NCBI RefSeq assembly: GCF_035946055.1
Contig: NZ_CP108364.1
Coordinates: 6,944,001-7,008,000 of the forward strand
DNA length: 64,000 nucleotides
Reading direction: 5' to 3'
Origin: Streptomyces sp. NBC_01341
Lineage (GTDB): Bacteria; Actinomycetota; Actinomycetes; Streptomycetales; Streptomycetaceae
Shown piece after piece: positions 36,339-45,093 of the stretch (positions within the stretch are counted from its first letter, which is position 1; each line of letters begins with the position of its first letter). Under the pieces are notes generated by a model. The model saw only the letters and a list, made by a program, of their open reading frames with translations. It was not told the origin of the DNA and did no database searches. Made by a program: the position numbers and the translations under genes.

Positions 36339-37229
36339 GGCTCCTGTGCCCGTGGGCTGAGACTTCGAACACCTCCCCCGACGGCACGGGAGCCTCGTGC
36401 GTTGCGCACACCGCCGGCATCACCGATCAGTGGCGACTCCGAAACAGCTCACTCGACGTGGCGCCGGCTTCGAGAGCCCGTCCGGGACCGGCGCCGCTGC
36501 GGTGCTGTCGAGATGTTGGCTGCTCGGGGCTGACACCTCTGCACCGGCTCCGGCAAGGCCAAGCCGTCGAGCGTGAGGGCGTTCGAGCGCGGAGTGCCCG
36601 CCCAGCCCACCGCCAACCGGGCCCGCCGTGCCCGCAGCGTCCTTCTTTCTCCGGGCCAGTCCGACGAGGCCGGAAGGGTCGGTCAGGCCGAAGTGGCCAC
36701 CGGCCTCACACTGTCCGCGCAGTCCGCGCGCACAGACACGAAGATGATGATCATCATCTGGTCTGGTATTCTCTTCCCCTAGCAAGCACTCCAGAGTGGA
36801 GGGGCCGGCCGACCATTCCTCCGTGTTGATCAATCGATCCCGCTCCGCACCCCGCTTGCCGGGAACTGTGAATGGAGCTGATGTGATCAGGACAATGGGG
36901 GGATTCCGATTCGTGTTGACCTCGCTCGCAACCGCGACACGGATCCCGGGTTGGCGTGAACCCTTTCTGTACTGAGACTCGTTAACCCGTTGCAAAGAGT
37001 CCCGCTCTGCTCTGAGGAGGGCAAGGCTGGGCGACTGCGTGAACATCTCCCGCAGTGACGCCATGGGGACTTCTCGGCAACTGGAAAGGCGTTGAGCCGA
37101 AACCGTGGCTGAGGATATTCCTCCTCGCGGCCCGCACCGCCGTGCACTTCGGAAGAGAAATGCCTGGTATCGGCGTATCGACGACACCATCGAACTGCCA
37201 ATTTCAGCAAGATAAGAAAAAGGGGAAAA
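36339..37229. other. Region without recognisable genes
   Basis: About 890 bases. Open frames on both strands are low-complexity and Arg/Pro/Ser-rich and look like antisense shadows. Base composition becomes A/T-richer from about 36740 on towards the exported-protein gene, where its promoter probably lies. Nothing else seen. Confidence 0.45.
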
Positions 37230-38318
37230 GTGAACAAGCGAGTGAAAACGCTTCGCCGAGCAGCTGTGACGCTCACCGCCGCGCTGGCTATATCTGTCGG
37301 GGCAGGGGCTTCCGCCTTTGCCGCGCAGCCTGGCGAGGATGCCGAATGGCATTATCAGTACGACCACGGGGAAAGGGTGGAGTCGCGCGGGGGGATGACG
37401 GAGGCGCACGACGCGAACGGCAACCTCGTGCAGGCGTGGCGCGGCTACAGCGACAACGCCATTTACGTTGCCGCAAACAATGGCGCAATTTACCGGTGGC
37501 CGGCGAACGCCGATGGCGGGGCAGCGACAACGTACGCGACTCCGCAGATCGTGGCGACTGACTACGGATTCCGCGTGTATCACACTGGCACGGATGGGCG
37601 CATCTATTACGCAGGGCTGTCCATAAATGCTGGTCAGGTCGGTCTTCTTGGCGGCTGGCGAACGGTCCCGGGCGTGATCACGCGGAACAACATGGCTCCA
37701 GCCGTCACTGCCATGCCCCGCGGAGAGTCCGTCTATCTCGCCTACCACGGCGCCACCAGCGACCAGATCTACGGCGCATTCTTCAACGGCTTCGGTGACG
37801 ATCGCTACAACACTGGATGGCAAGCGCCCCGGGCCATCCCGGGTGTGTTTTCATCCAGCACACCCTCCATCGCGTACAACAACTCCTGGAATCACCTCGT
37901 CCTCACCTGGGCCGGAACGGATCTGCAGGTCAATTACTCGACGCAACTCTACGGATCCGCTTACTGGTCCACGCCCCGGCAAATCGCCGGCGTCTCAACC
38001 CAGAATTCGCCGACCGTAGCGCTAACGGACAACGGCGCAGGGCAGATTGCTGTGACCCCGTGGGTGAACAACGGCGGCGTCTGGGGCACCGACGGCGGGG
38101 GACAGATCATAACCATCCGCTCCGATGGCAACCAGCCCGCCGGTGTGCGACTGGACGGGGGCTGGACGACGGTGACCGGCGCGCCTGATCCGGACGTCCA
38201 TGGCGGGGAACTGGAGCCGGACACGCTTCATTTGGTGAACCACGGTGTGACTCTGGTCATGCTGGGGGTTGTATGGTCCGACGCGGTAAACGTTTGGAAG
38301 GGGTCCGGGCGGTTCTGA
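37230..38318 (+). CDS. Secreted repeat-containing protein, beta-propeller or lectin-like
   Basis: 362 residues. GTG at 37230 follows AAAAAGGGG. Signal peptide 1-31 (basic MNKRVKTLRR, hydrophobic core, cleavage near AFA-AQ). The mature part has loosely repeated blades of about 45-50 residues: AIYVAANNGAIYRW, GFRVYHTGTDGRIYYAG, SVYLAYHGATSDQIYGAF, NHLVLTWAGTDLQVNYS, each with an aromatic-rich strand and a polar turn, as in tectonin/PLL-type propellers or sialidase-like folds. No catalytic motif recognised. Its codons are less G/C-biased than those of its neighbours (for example GCTATATCT), which suggests separate origin. A strong terminator follows. Its place between the radical SAM gene and NRPS-3 may be chance. 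Confidence 0.8.
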   Translation: MNKRVKTLRRAAVTLTAALAISVGAGASAFAAQPGEDAEWHYQYDHGERVESRGGMTEAHDANGNLVQAWRGYSDNAIYVAANNGAIYRWPANADGGAATTYATPQIVATDYGFRVYHTGTDGRIYYAGLSINAGQVGLLGGWRTVPGVITRNNMAPAVTAMPRGESVYLAYHGATSDQIYGAFFNGFGDDRYNTGWQAPRAIPGVFSSSTPSIAYNNSWNHLVLTWAGTDLQVNYSTQLYGSAYWSTPRQIAGVSTQNSPTVALTDNGAGQIAVTPWVNNGGVWGTDGGGQIITIRSDGNQPAGVRLDGGWTTVTGAPDPDVHGGELEPDTLHLVNHGVTLVMLGVVWSDAVNVWKGSGRF

Positions 38319-38334
38319 GCCTCGATCTTTCGTG

Positions 38335-38363
38335 AGGGTCCGTCGATAAGCGCGACGGACCCT
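38335..38363 (+). terminator. Strong terminator hairpin
   Basis: 11-base perfect stem (AGGGTCCGTCG / CGACGGACCCT) with a 7-base loop, 17 bases after the stop of the secreted-protein gene. It lies between this gene and the convergent NRPS-3. Confidence 0.75.
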
Positions 38364-38634
38364 TCGCGTTTCGGGGGCTGCGATAGAGCCAGAAATAGTC
38401 GCCCGGACGGCAGGAGGGCATCGGCATTGCCCAACCTCGTTTGGGCTGGATATGCGCAGGCCAAACAGGTTCTTCACCACCTTGGAGCTATCAAAGGAAT
38501 TTATCCAAGCCGCAGGGCACATCCCTCCAGACCACGGCGGCGGTGCGGCACGGCTCGCCCCTGGCACGGCAGCACTGGACCGGCGCTCATCCGCCCTGGA
38601 GCCGCACCGCCCAGTGAGATCCCGTCACCTCACC

Positions 38635-41600
38635 TCACGGCTCGCTGGATGCCGGCCCCTGAGCCCGGCCGGTCAAGTCGTCGATCAGAAGCGCCTCGAG
38701 AGCGGCCGCGAAGTCGGTGAGGACGGGCCGGTCGAACAGGAGCTGCACCGCCACCGGTATGCGCAGGGTCTCCCGCAACCTGCCGACGACGCGGGTGGCG
38801 GCGAGCGAGTGGCCGCCCAGCGCGAAGAAGTGGTCGTCCGACCAGACGGGGGAGACTCCCAGCACCGTCGCCCATACGTCGGCGACGAACAGTTCGGCCT
38901 CACTACCGGGTGACACGCGTGAATGCCCGGAGTCCTCCGACGGCAGCGGAAGTGCCGCCCTGTCGACCTTGCCGCTGGGCAGGACAGGCAGCGCTGCGAG
39001 CCCTACCCACCGGCTGGGAACCATGTGCGCGGGCAGTCGCAGGCGCAGCTGTGCCTGGACGGCCACGGTGTCGACGCTGTCGGGCACCAGATAGCCGACC
39101 AGATGCCTGCCACCGCCAGTGCCGGACACCGCCACCGCGGCGTCGGCCACCCGCGCGTCGGCACGCAGTGCGGCCTCCACCTCGCCGGGCTCGATACGGT
39201 ATCCGCGCACCTTCACCTGGTCATCGCTGCGACCGTGGTACTCCAACGTCCCGTCCTGCCGCCAGCGAGCCCTGTCGCCTGTGCGGTAGCAGCGCTCACC
39301 CGGCTCGAAGGGATCGGCCATGAACGCCGTCGAGGACAGGTTCCGGTACCCGCGTGCCACCCCGCTGCCCGACACCCACAGTTCACCGGTCACTCCCGGT
39401 GGTACCAGTCGGCCGAGCGGATCCACCACGTAGCAGCGGGCGCCCGCCACCGGGCGGCCGATGGGGACCGTGTCGCCGTCCCTCGCGGTCACGCGGTGGA
39501 CGGTGGCGGTGACGGTCGTCTCGGTCGGCCCGTAGGAGTTCCACACCTGGCCGACCCTGCTGAGCAGTTCCCGGGCGAGCTGCGGGTCCAGCACCTCGCC
39601 GCCGGTGACGACCGGCATCCGCGGGTCGCCCGGCCAGTCCGCGGCGAGCAGCATGCGCACTGTCGTCGGAGTCAGGTGCACCATGGTGACCCCGTCGGCC
39701 GTGATCCGCTCGGCCAGGGCGAATCCGTCCGTCGCGCAGGCCCGCTCGACGATGTCGCAGCGACCCCCGACCGCCAGCGGTGCCCAGATCTCCTCGGCGG
39801 ACACGTCGAAGGACAGCGGAGCCACCGCGGCCATCGAGTCGGCCGGTCCTATGCCGGGCGAGAGACGGAAGCCCTCGACGAACGCGGCCAGGTTGGCGTG
39901 CGTCACTTCTACACCCTTGGGCCGGCCGCTCGACCCCGAGGTGTACAGGACGTAGGCGAGTTCTCCGGGGCGGACCTCGGGCAGGTCGCGCCCGGTGGCG
40001 CGCGCGGACAACTCGTCGGCGTCCAGTGGCGTGGGAAGCCCGGGCGGGATCGGTCCCCGCGCCAGGACTGCCCGTGCGCCCCCGTCCGCGGCAAGCCGGA
40101 CCAGTCGCTCCTCCGGGTGGTCGGGGTCCAGCGGCAGATAGGCCGCCCCGGCCCGCCACACCGCCAAAAGGGCCGCGGGAAGCAGATGATCGCGAGGCAC
40201 GCTCACTCCGACGACGTCGCCGGGGCGAACTCCGGCGTCGAGCAGCCCCGCGGCCACCCGCCCGGACCAGGCCACCAGTTCGGCGTAGGTGAGGGAGCCC
40301 GTGGACCCGGTCACGGCGACCGTCTCCGGTCGGGTCCCGGCCACGGCCAGCACGGCGTCCACCACGGTCGCCGGCCTGGACGCCGGCAGAGCGGGTCCCG
40401 TGGCGAATTCCAGCACGGTGTCACGCTCCTGCCGGCTGACCAGCTCGACGCCGGACAGTGGAAGGTCGGGATCCGCCAGCCCGGTCCGCAGCGTCCTCAG
40501 CATCCGCTCGGCGAAGGCCTCGGCGTCCTGCCGCGTGAAGCGGGCGGTGGCGTACTCGACCTGGAGTTGGAAGCCCGTGACCGTCCGCGACACGAAGACC
40601 GACAACTCGTTCGCCGCGGCGCCGCTGCCCCGGTCCGACCGCAGCTCCAGCCGAAACGGTCCGCCGGACAGCGACGCCGGCTCGTCGAGCGGCAGCATGG
40701 TGATGACGACCGGAGTGCGCGACGCGCCGGCCACCCGGTGGGCCGGAAGGTGTTCGAGCAGCTCACGTGCGGGAAGCTCCTGGTGGGCGAGTGCGCCGAC
40801 GATCGTCGTGGCGCACTGCCGCATCAGGTCCCTGAAGGTCAGGTCGCCGCTCATGCGCAGCCGCAGTGGCAGTGTGTCCACCAGCGGGCCGAGTACGCGC
40901 TCGGTCCCGGATCGGTGACGACGGGCAGCGGCCGCGCCGATCACGACGTCGTCGTGTCCGCCGAGGCCACCGGTCACCAGCCCCAGCGCGGCCAGGTAAC
41001 CGGCGAACGGAGTCGTTCCCGTCTCGGCCGCGAACCGAACCAACCTGGCCACCAGGGCTTGTTCCAGCGCGAAGGTCACCCGCTCCGTCTCCCACCCCGG
41101 TGCCTCCTGGCGGCCGGGCAGGTCGTCAGGGATGACGGCACCCTCCAACGCGGTCCGCCAGAAGGCGTTCAGCCGGTCGCGGCGCGACGGCTGGCCGTCG
41201 AGCCCCTGCTCGTGCAGCGCTATGTCGCCCATCTGTACCGGAAGTTCGTCCACCGGTTCGCCGTCGAGCTCCGCAGCGAGTTCACGCATGAAGACGGGGA
41301 CGGAGGCGCCGTCGAACGCCACATGGTCGACGGCCACGACGAGTTCGCCCGCATCGTCGGCCGTACGGGCGAACGCGGCCCGGATGAGCGGGCTCTCGTC
41401 GCTCAGGTCGAAGGTGTGCGTCGCGGTGCCCTGGTGCAGCACCTCCAGCCGACGCCGCTGCTCGTCGGCCGGCAGCGCGCGCAGGTCGACCTCGCTGACC
41501 GGGACGGACACCGGCGGACCGACCACGAGGTAGGGCTCGGAGTCGGACCGGATGGTGCTGCGCAGCACCTCGTGTCGTCTGACGATCGCGTCCAGCGCCT

Positions 41601-43446
41601 CTCGCACTGCCGGCCCGCTCACGGGGCCGCGCAGGCCGACGCGCATCGTCAGAGTGGTGACGGGAACGTTCGGGGCGAGCTGCCGCAGCAGCCAGAACTC
41701 CCGCTGCACGGCGGTGAGCGGGTAGCGCGCCCGTTCCGGCGCCCGGCGCAGGGGCGGTTCTGCGGCGACCGTGCCGAGCACCCGCGCCAGCGACGCGGTG
41801 GTGGGATGGTTCAGGAACATCGCGAGCGGCACCGGAGTCCCGCGCCGCGTTCCGAGTTCACTGACCACGCGGGCGGCGGCCAGGGAGTGTCCGCCGAGAT
41901 CGGCGAACCGGTCGTCGACCCCGACCTGGTCGATACCGAGGACCTCGGCGATGACGTCCGCGACGAGCCGCTCGGTGTCGTCGCGCGGCGCCGTGTACGG
42001 CGCGTCCGGCCGACGGCCCGCCGTGATGACGGGCAACGCCGCGCGGTCGGCTTTGCCGGTGGGGTGGACGGGGATGCGGGGCAGCACCGCGATGCGCCAC
42101 GGCACAGCGTGCTGCGGCAGCCGGGCGGTGAGCCAGGCACGCAGCTCCGCCTCGGTCGCCGCGTCCGACTCGGCGTACCCGACGAGCCGGTCGCCGGTGG
42201 CCAGGACGACGGCGTGCCGGACGCCGGGGTGGTCGGCGAGCGCGGCCTCGACCTCACCCGGCTCCAGCCGGACGCCGCCCACCTTCACCTGTTCGTCGGC
42301 CCGACCGGCGAAGTAGTAGGTGTCTCCCAGTCGGCGTCCCAGGTCGCCCGTGCGGTAGCCGTACGGGCCGAAGCGCTCGGCGGTCAGTTCCGGCCGGTCG
42401 AGGTAGCCGCGGGCGACACCCGGCCCGGCTATCCAGAGTTCGCCGGTCCCGCCCTCCGGCAGGAGGCCGCCGTCCGGGGACCGGACAGACAGTTTCGCTC
42501 CGGCGATCGGCTGTCCGATCGGTGGACTGCCGCTGCCGTGCCGGTCCACCTCGGCCATGGTGCAGCACACGGTGCACTCGGTGGGGCCGTAGAAATTGAG
42601 CACCCGACGGACCTGGGGGTGGGCGTACACGCGGTCGCACAGGGCGCGGGTGACCGGCTCGCCACCTGTGATCACCGTTCGCACGCCAGGCGGCAGTCCG
42701 GCACTCATCAGCGCCGACAGGGCGGACGCTGCAGCGATCAGTACGACAGCTTCGGAACGGGCCGGGAGCGTCGGTACGGCGAAGAGGTTCTCCGCGAGAA
42801 TCACGGTGCCGCCGGCCACCAACGGGGCGAAGATCTCCACGGTCGAGGGGTCGAAGCAGACCGACGTCGACGCCAGCATGCCGCGCAGTTCGTCCGCGGA
42901 CAGGTAAGCCGCGAACCAGCTGATCAGGTTGTGAAGGTTGCGATGCTCGACGACCACACCCTTGGGCGCCCCGGTGGATCCGGAGGTATACATGACGTAC
43001 GCGGGACCGTGCGGATCGGATTCCGGGCCGGGGCTGTCCGCGGGCGGTGTGTCCTCGACGCACATGGACGTGGCGGTGCCCGGGATCACGTGCTCTGTGC
43101 CCGCCGAGGTGAGGACCGCCGAGAGCGAGGCGTCTTCAGCGATGAACCTGATGCGCTCCTCGGGGTACGCCGGATCCAGTGGCACATAGGCGGCACCGGC
43201 CTTCATCACCCCCAACAGGGCCGGCACCAGCCACACATCACGTCGCACGCACAAGCCGACACGATCGCCGCTGCGCACCCCCGCGGCGCGCAGTCGCCTG
43301 GCGATGCCGTTCGCCATCCTGTCGACTTCCGTGTAACTGAGCCTGGCCTCGCCGACCACCACCGCGGTGAGGTCCGGATTTCTCAGGGCCTGCTGCTCGA
43401 ATTCCTCGTGCACGCATGCCGCTGTCGCATGAAGTTCAGTTCTCAT
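38635..43446 (-). CDS. Non-ribosomal peptide synthetase, initiating type (A-T-C-A-T)
   Basis: 1603 residues. It begins directly with an A domain (about 12-495; TSGSTGAPKG near 154, TGKADRAAL near 462), so it probably loads the first residue. Its pocket reads D P V I I G F V C K, which I cannot assign. T1: GGHSL near 520. C (about 560-990): DHVAFDG near 707, where the first His of HHxxxDG is Asp but the catalytic second His is kept. A2 (TSGSSGRPKG near 1170; pocket D V E H V G S V T K). The Glu239/His278 pair recalls codes reported for 2,4-diaminobutyrate, so a diamino acid is possible. T2: GGHSL near 1545. No E or TE domain. It is about 5 kb from NRPS-1 and on the same strand, separately transcribed. 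Confidence 0.92.
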   Translation of the reverse strand: MRTELHATAACVHEEFEQQALRNPDLTAVVVGEARLSYTEVDRMANGIARRLRAAGVRSGDRVGLCVRRDVWLVPALLGVMKAGAAYVPLDPAYPEERIRFIAEDASLSAVLTSAGTEHVIPGTATSMCVEDTPPADSPGPESDPHGPAYVMYTSGSTGAPKGVVVEHRNLHNLISWFAAYLSADELRGMLASTSVCFDPSTVEIFAPLVAGGTVILAENLFAVPTLPARSEAVVLIAAASALSALMSAGLPPGVRTVITGGEPVTRALCDRVYAHPQVRRVLNFYGPTECTVCCTMAEVDRHGSGSPPIGQPIAGAKLSVRSPDGGLLPEGGTGELWIAGPGVARGYLDRPELTAERFGPYGYRTGDLGRRLGDTYYFAGRADEQVKVGGVRLEPGEVEAALADHPGVRHAVVLATGDRLVGYAESDAATEAELRAWLTARLPQHAVPWRIAVLPRIPVHPTGKADRAALPVITAGRRPDAPYTAPRDDTERLVADVIAEVLGIDQVGVDDRFADLGGHSLAAARVVSELGTRRGTPVPLAMFLNHPTTASLARVLGTVAAEPPLRRAPERARYPLTAVQREFWLLRQLAPNVPVTTLTMRVGLRGPVSGPAVREALDAIVRRHEVLRSTIRSDSEPYLVVGPPVSVPVSEVDLRALPADEQRRRLEVLHQGTATHTFDLSDESPLIRAAFARTADDAGELVVAVDHVAFDGASVPVFMRELAAELDGEPVDELPVQMGDIALHEQGLDGQPSRRDRLNAFWRTALEGAVIPDDLPGRQEAPGWETERVTFALEQALVARLVRFAAETGTTPFAGYLAALGLVTGGLGGHDDVVIGAAAARRHRSGTERVLGPLVDTLPLRLRMSGDLTFRDLMRQCATTIVGALAHQELPARELLEHLPAHRVAGASRTPVVITMLPLDEPASLSGGPFRLELRSDRGSGAAANELSVFVSRTVTGFQLQVEYATARFTRQDAEAFAERMLRTLRTGLADPDLPLSGVELVSRQERDTVLEFATGPALPASRPATVVDAVLAVAGTRPETVAVTGSTGSLTYAELVAWSGRVAAGLLDAGVRPGDVVGVSVPRDHLLPAALLAVWRAGAAYLPLDPDHPEERLVRLAADGGARAVLARGPIPPGLPTPLDADELSARATGRDLPEVRPGELAYVLYTSGSSGRPKGVEVTHANLAAFVEGFRLSPGIGPADSMAAVAPLSFDVSAEEIWAPLAVGGRCDIVERACATDGFALAERITADGVTMVHLTPTTVRMLLAADWPGDPRMPVVTGGEVLDPQLARELLSRVGQVWNSYGPTETTVTATVHRVTARDGDTVPIGRPVAGARCYVVDPLGRLVPPGVTGELWVSGSGVARGYRNLSSTAFMADPFEPGERCYRTGDRARWRQDGTLEYHGRSDDQVKVRGYRIEPGEVEAALRADARVADAAVAVSGTGGGRHLVGYLVPDSVDTVAVQAQLRLRLPAHMVPSRWVGLAALPVLPSGKVDRAALPLPSEDSGHSRVSPGSEAELFVADVWATVLGVSPVWSDDHFFALGGHSLAATRVVGRLRETLRIPVAVQLLFDRPVLTDFAAALEALLIDDLTGRAQGPASSEP

Positions 43447-43933
43447 TGAGCTCTCTGCCTACCGTGCGCGATGCACAGGGGAAGCCAATTCGGCCGCTGC
43501 TTCATTCGCCGCGAACCGTTCAAGCCGTCGGCCTGTTGCGCACGTTCTCCGTATTTCCCTCGCCTACAGCCGACAAGGGAAGCGACGGTGTGGCTGCGCG
43601 AAGGGCACTGGGTTCCTGGGAATTCGAACACTAACACCGGGAAGTGCCTGTGAACCGGTGCGGCAATCAAGGCGACGTCAAGGCACCGTATGGACCTCGT
43701 CAGTGCCGCCGATCCGCAGTGTTCGCCCGCCCTGCTCACACGCAGGGCGTCAGCGCAGCCGCGCTTCCCGTGCACGCTCGGCAGGACGAAGCCGCCGGCC
43801 CTCTGCCCGGCCGGCGGTCCCGCCAAGGGGAAACCGAGCCCTCGCATCCCCGACGTCAGCCCACGACTACGACAGTTGCACCGGGCAGTACCGCATCATC
43901 GAGGGCCAGCCGTCCCCCGCCGACCAGCCGACC
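43447..43933. other. Intergenic region upstream of NRPS-3
   Basis: 487 bases between the peptide deformylase stop and the NRPS-3 start on the same strand. No credible coding frame. It probably contains the NRPS-3 promoter; TTGTCG at about 43580 (minus strand) has no convincing -10 box. Confidence 0.4.
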
Positions 43934-44617
43934 TCACCGGTCACACTTCAGCTCAGGCAGCGGGAAACCCAGGGCCAGAGCGGCGTCGGCGGGAGTGGCC
44001 TGCTGCCAGTGCTCGGCCACTGCTTCGTGTGTTGCCAGGGAACGCAGTTCAGCGCGGTCAAGATAGAGCGTGCCCTCAAGGTGGTCCGTCTCATGCTGAA
44101 CGATACGTGCGGGCCAGCCCGAGAACTCCTCGTCGAAGCTCCGTCCGGCTTCGTCCTCCCCGCGCAGTCGCACGTGCTCATGCCGGGCAACGACGGCTTG
44201 CCAACCGGGGATGCTCAGACATCCTTCGAAGAACGCGGCCCGGCGCTCGCCAACGGGTTCGTACTGCGGGTTCACCAGCACCCGGAAAGGAAGCGGCACT
44301 CGGCCACGGATCTCGCGCACTTCCACGGGCATCTCCGGACGTGTCCCGCGCAGCTCAGGGGGCAACTCGACCGGATCCTCGATCACAGCAAGCCGCAGCG
44401 GGATCCCGACCTGCGGTGCCGCCAGACCCACCCCAGGCGCGGCACGCATGGTCTCCTTCATCGCCTCGACGAGGCGAGCCAACCGCTCCGCACCGAGCTG
44501 TCCCTCGTAGGACATGGTCGGCCGCCGCAGAACCGGGTCCCCGGCACGGACGACAGGCAGAGGTCGGGGCCCAGAGAGAAGTTCCTCAACAAGATCGACA
44601 AGTATCCCGGTTTCCAT
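43934..44617 (-). CDS. def: Peptide deformylase
   Basis: 227 residues. All three family motifs are present: GVGLAAPQVG (near 61), EGCLSIPG (near 131, Cys metal ligand) and QHETDHLEG (near 173, the HExxH metal site, here HETDH). So it should be an active metal-dependent enzyme removing the formyl group from new proteins. It is somewhat longer than the usual 170-190 residues because of an N-terminal helix and a C-terminal helical extension, as in other actinobacterial copies. Streptomyces genomes carry several deformylases; the position beside NRPS-3 raises the possibility that this is a resistant copy protecting the producer. Only a weak ribosome binding site is visible. Confidence 0.92.
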   Translation of the reverse strand: METGILVDLVEELLSGPRPLPVVRAGDPVLRRPTMSYEGQLGAERLARLVEAMKETMRAAPGVGLAAPQVGIPLRLAVIEDPVELPPELRGTRPEMPVEVREIRGRVPLPFRVLVNPQYEPVGERRAAFFEGCLSIPGWQAVVARHEHVRLRGEDEAGRSFDEEFSGWPARIVQHETDHLEGTLYLDRAELRSLATHEAVAEHWQQATPADAALALGFPLPELKCDR

Positions 44618-44789
44618 CGCTCCAGCATCTCAAAGACCGGATTCAGGGATGGCCCCGGTCGCCGCCGAGTCGTCTCACTCCTGAGGCTGAGCCGCACCCA
44701 GGTTCGGAAGGATTCGAACTGACGGGCCCGGCGATCACTCGTTCGTGGTGTTCCCGGGACGGCAGTGCGGCCTTCACGTGACGCGCGAC

Positions 44790-44985
44790 GGGACTTCAAC
44801 GCACCGTCGGCACATGGCACCGCGTGCGCCGGCTCGAACAGTTCGTCGCGCCGGGCGGTCGGACACTCGTGGAACTCGCCCCGCAAGCCTGACGCTTCTG
44901 CGAATGCTTCCCTCCGGACAGCATCAGCCAGGAGACTCACCCTCACGGCCTTCGTCGTGGTCACGTGCACCTTGGTCGAGCACAT
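44790..44985 (-). pseudogene. Transposase N-terminal remnant (IS701-like)
   Basis: From ATG at 44985 the frame reads ADAVRREAFAEASGLRGEFHECPTARRDELFEPAHAVPCADG in parts (the key pattern is LRGEF-x-x-C-x-x-ARRDELFE-x-x-x-AV-x-CADG), which matches the beginning of IS701-type transposases of Streptomyces as I remember them. After CADGALKS the match is lost and the rest of the enzyme is missing. Inactive relic next to the FAD oxidoreductase. Confidence 0.55.
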
Positions 44986-45093
44986 GATCAGACGAAGGCC
45001 GCACCTACGTCCGGTGAACCCCCGGGTGAGCGAACCAGTTCGAGACACCGTTCGAGGGCGGAGGAAGAGGAACAAACTCAGGGGCCTGGCGAC

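Noticed and set aside
36420..37823. A 467-codon minus-strand frame across the gap and the secreted-protein gene
   Set aside because: It overlaps a well-supported secreted protein and its own translation has no recognisable domain or uniform coding bias.
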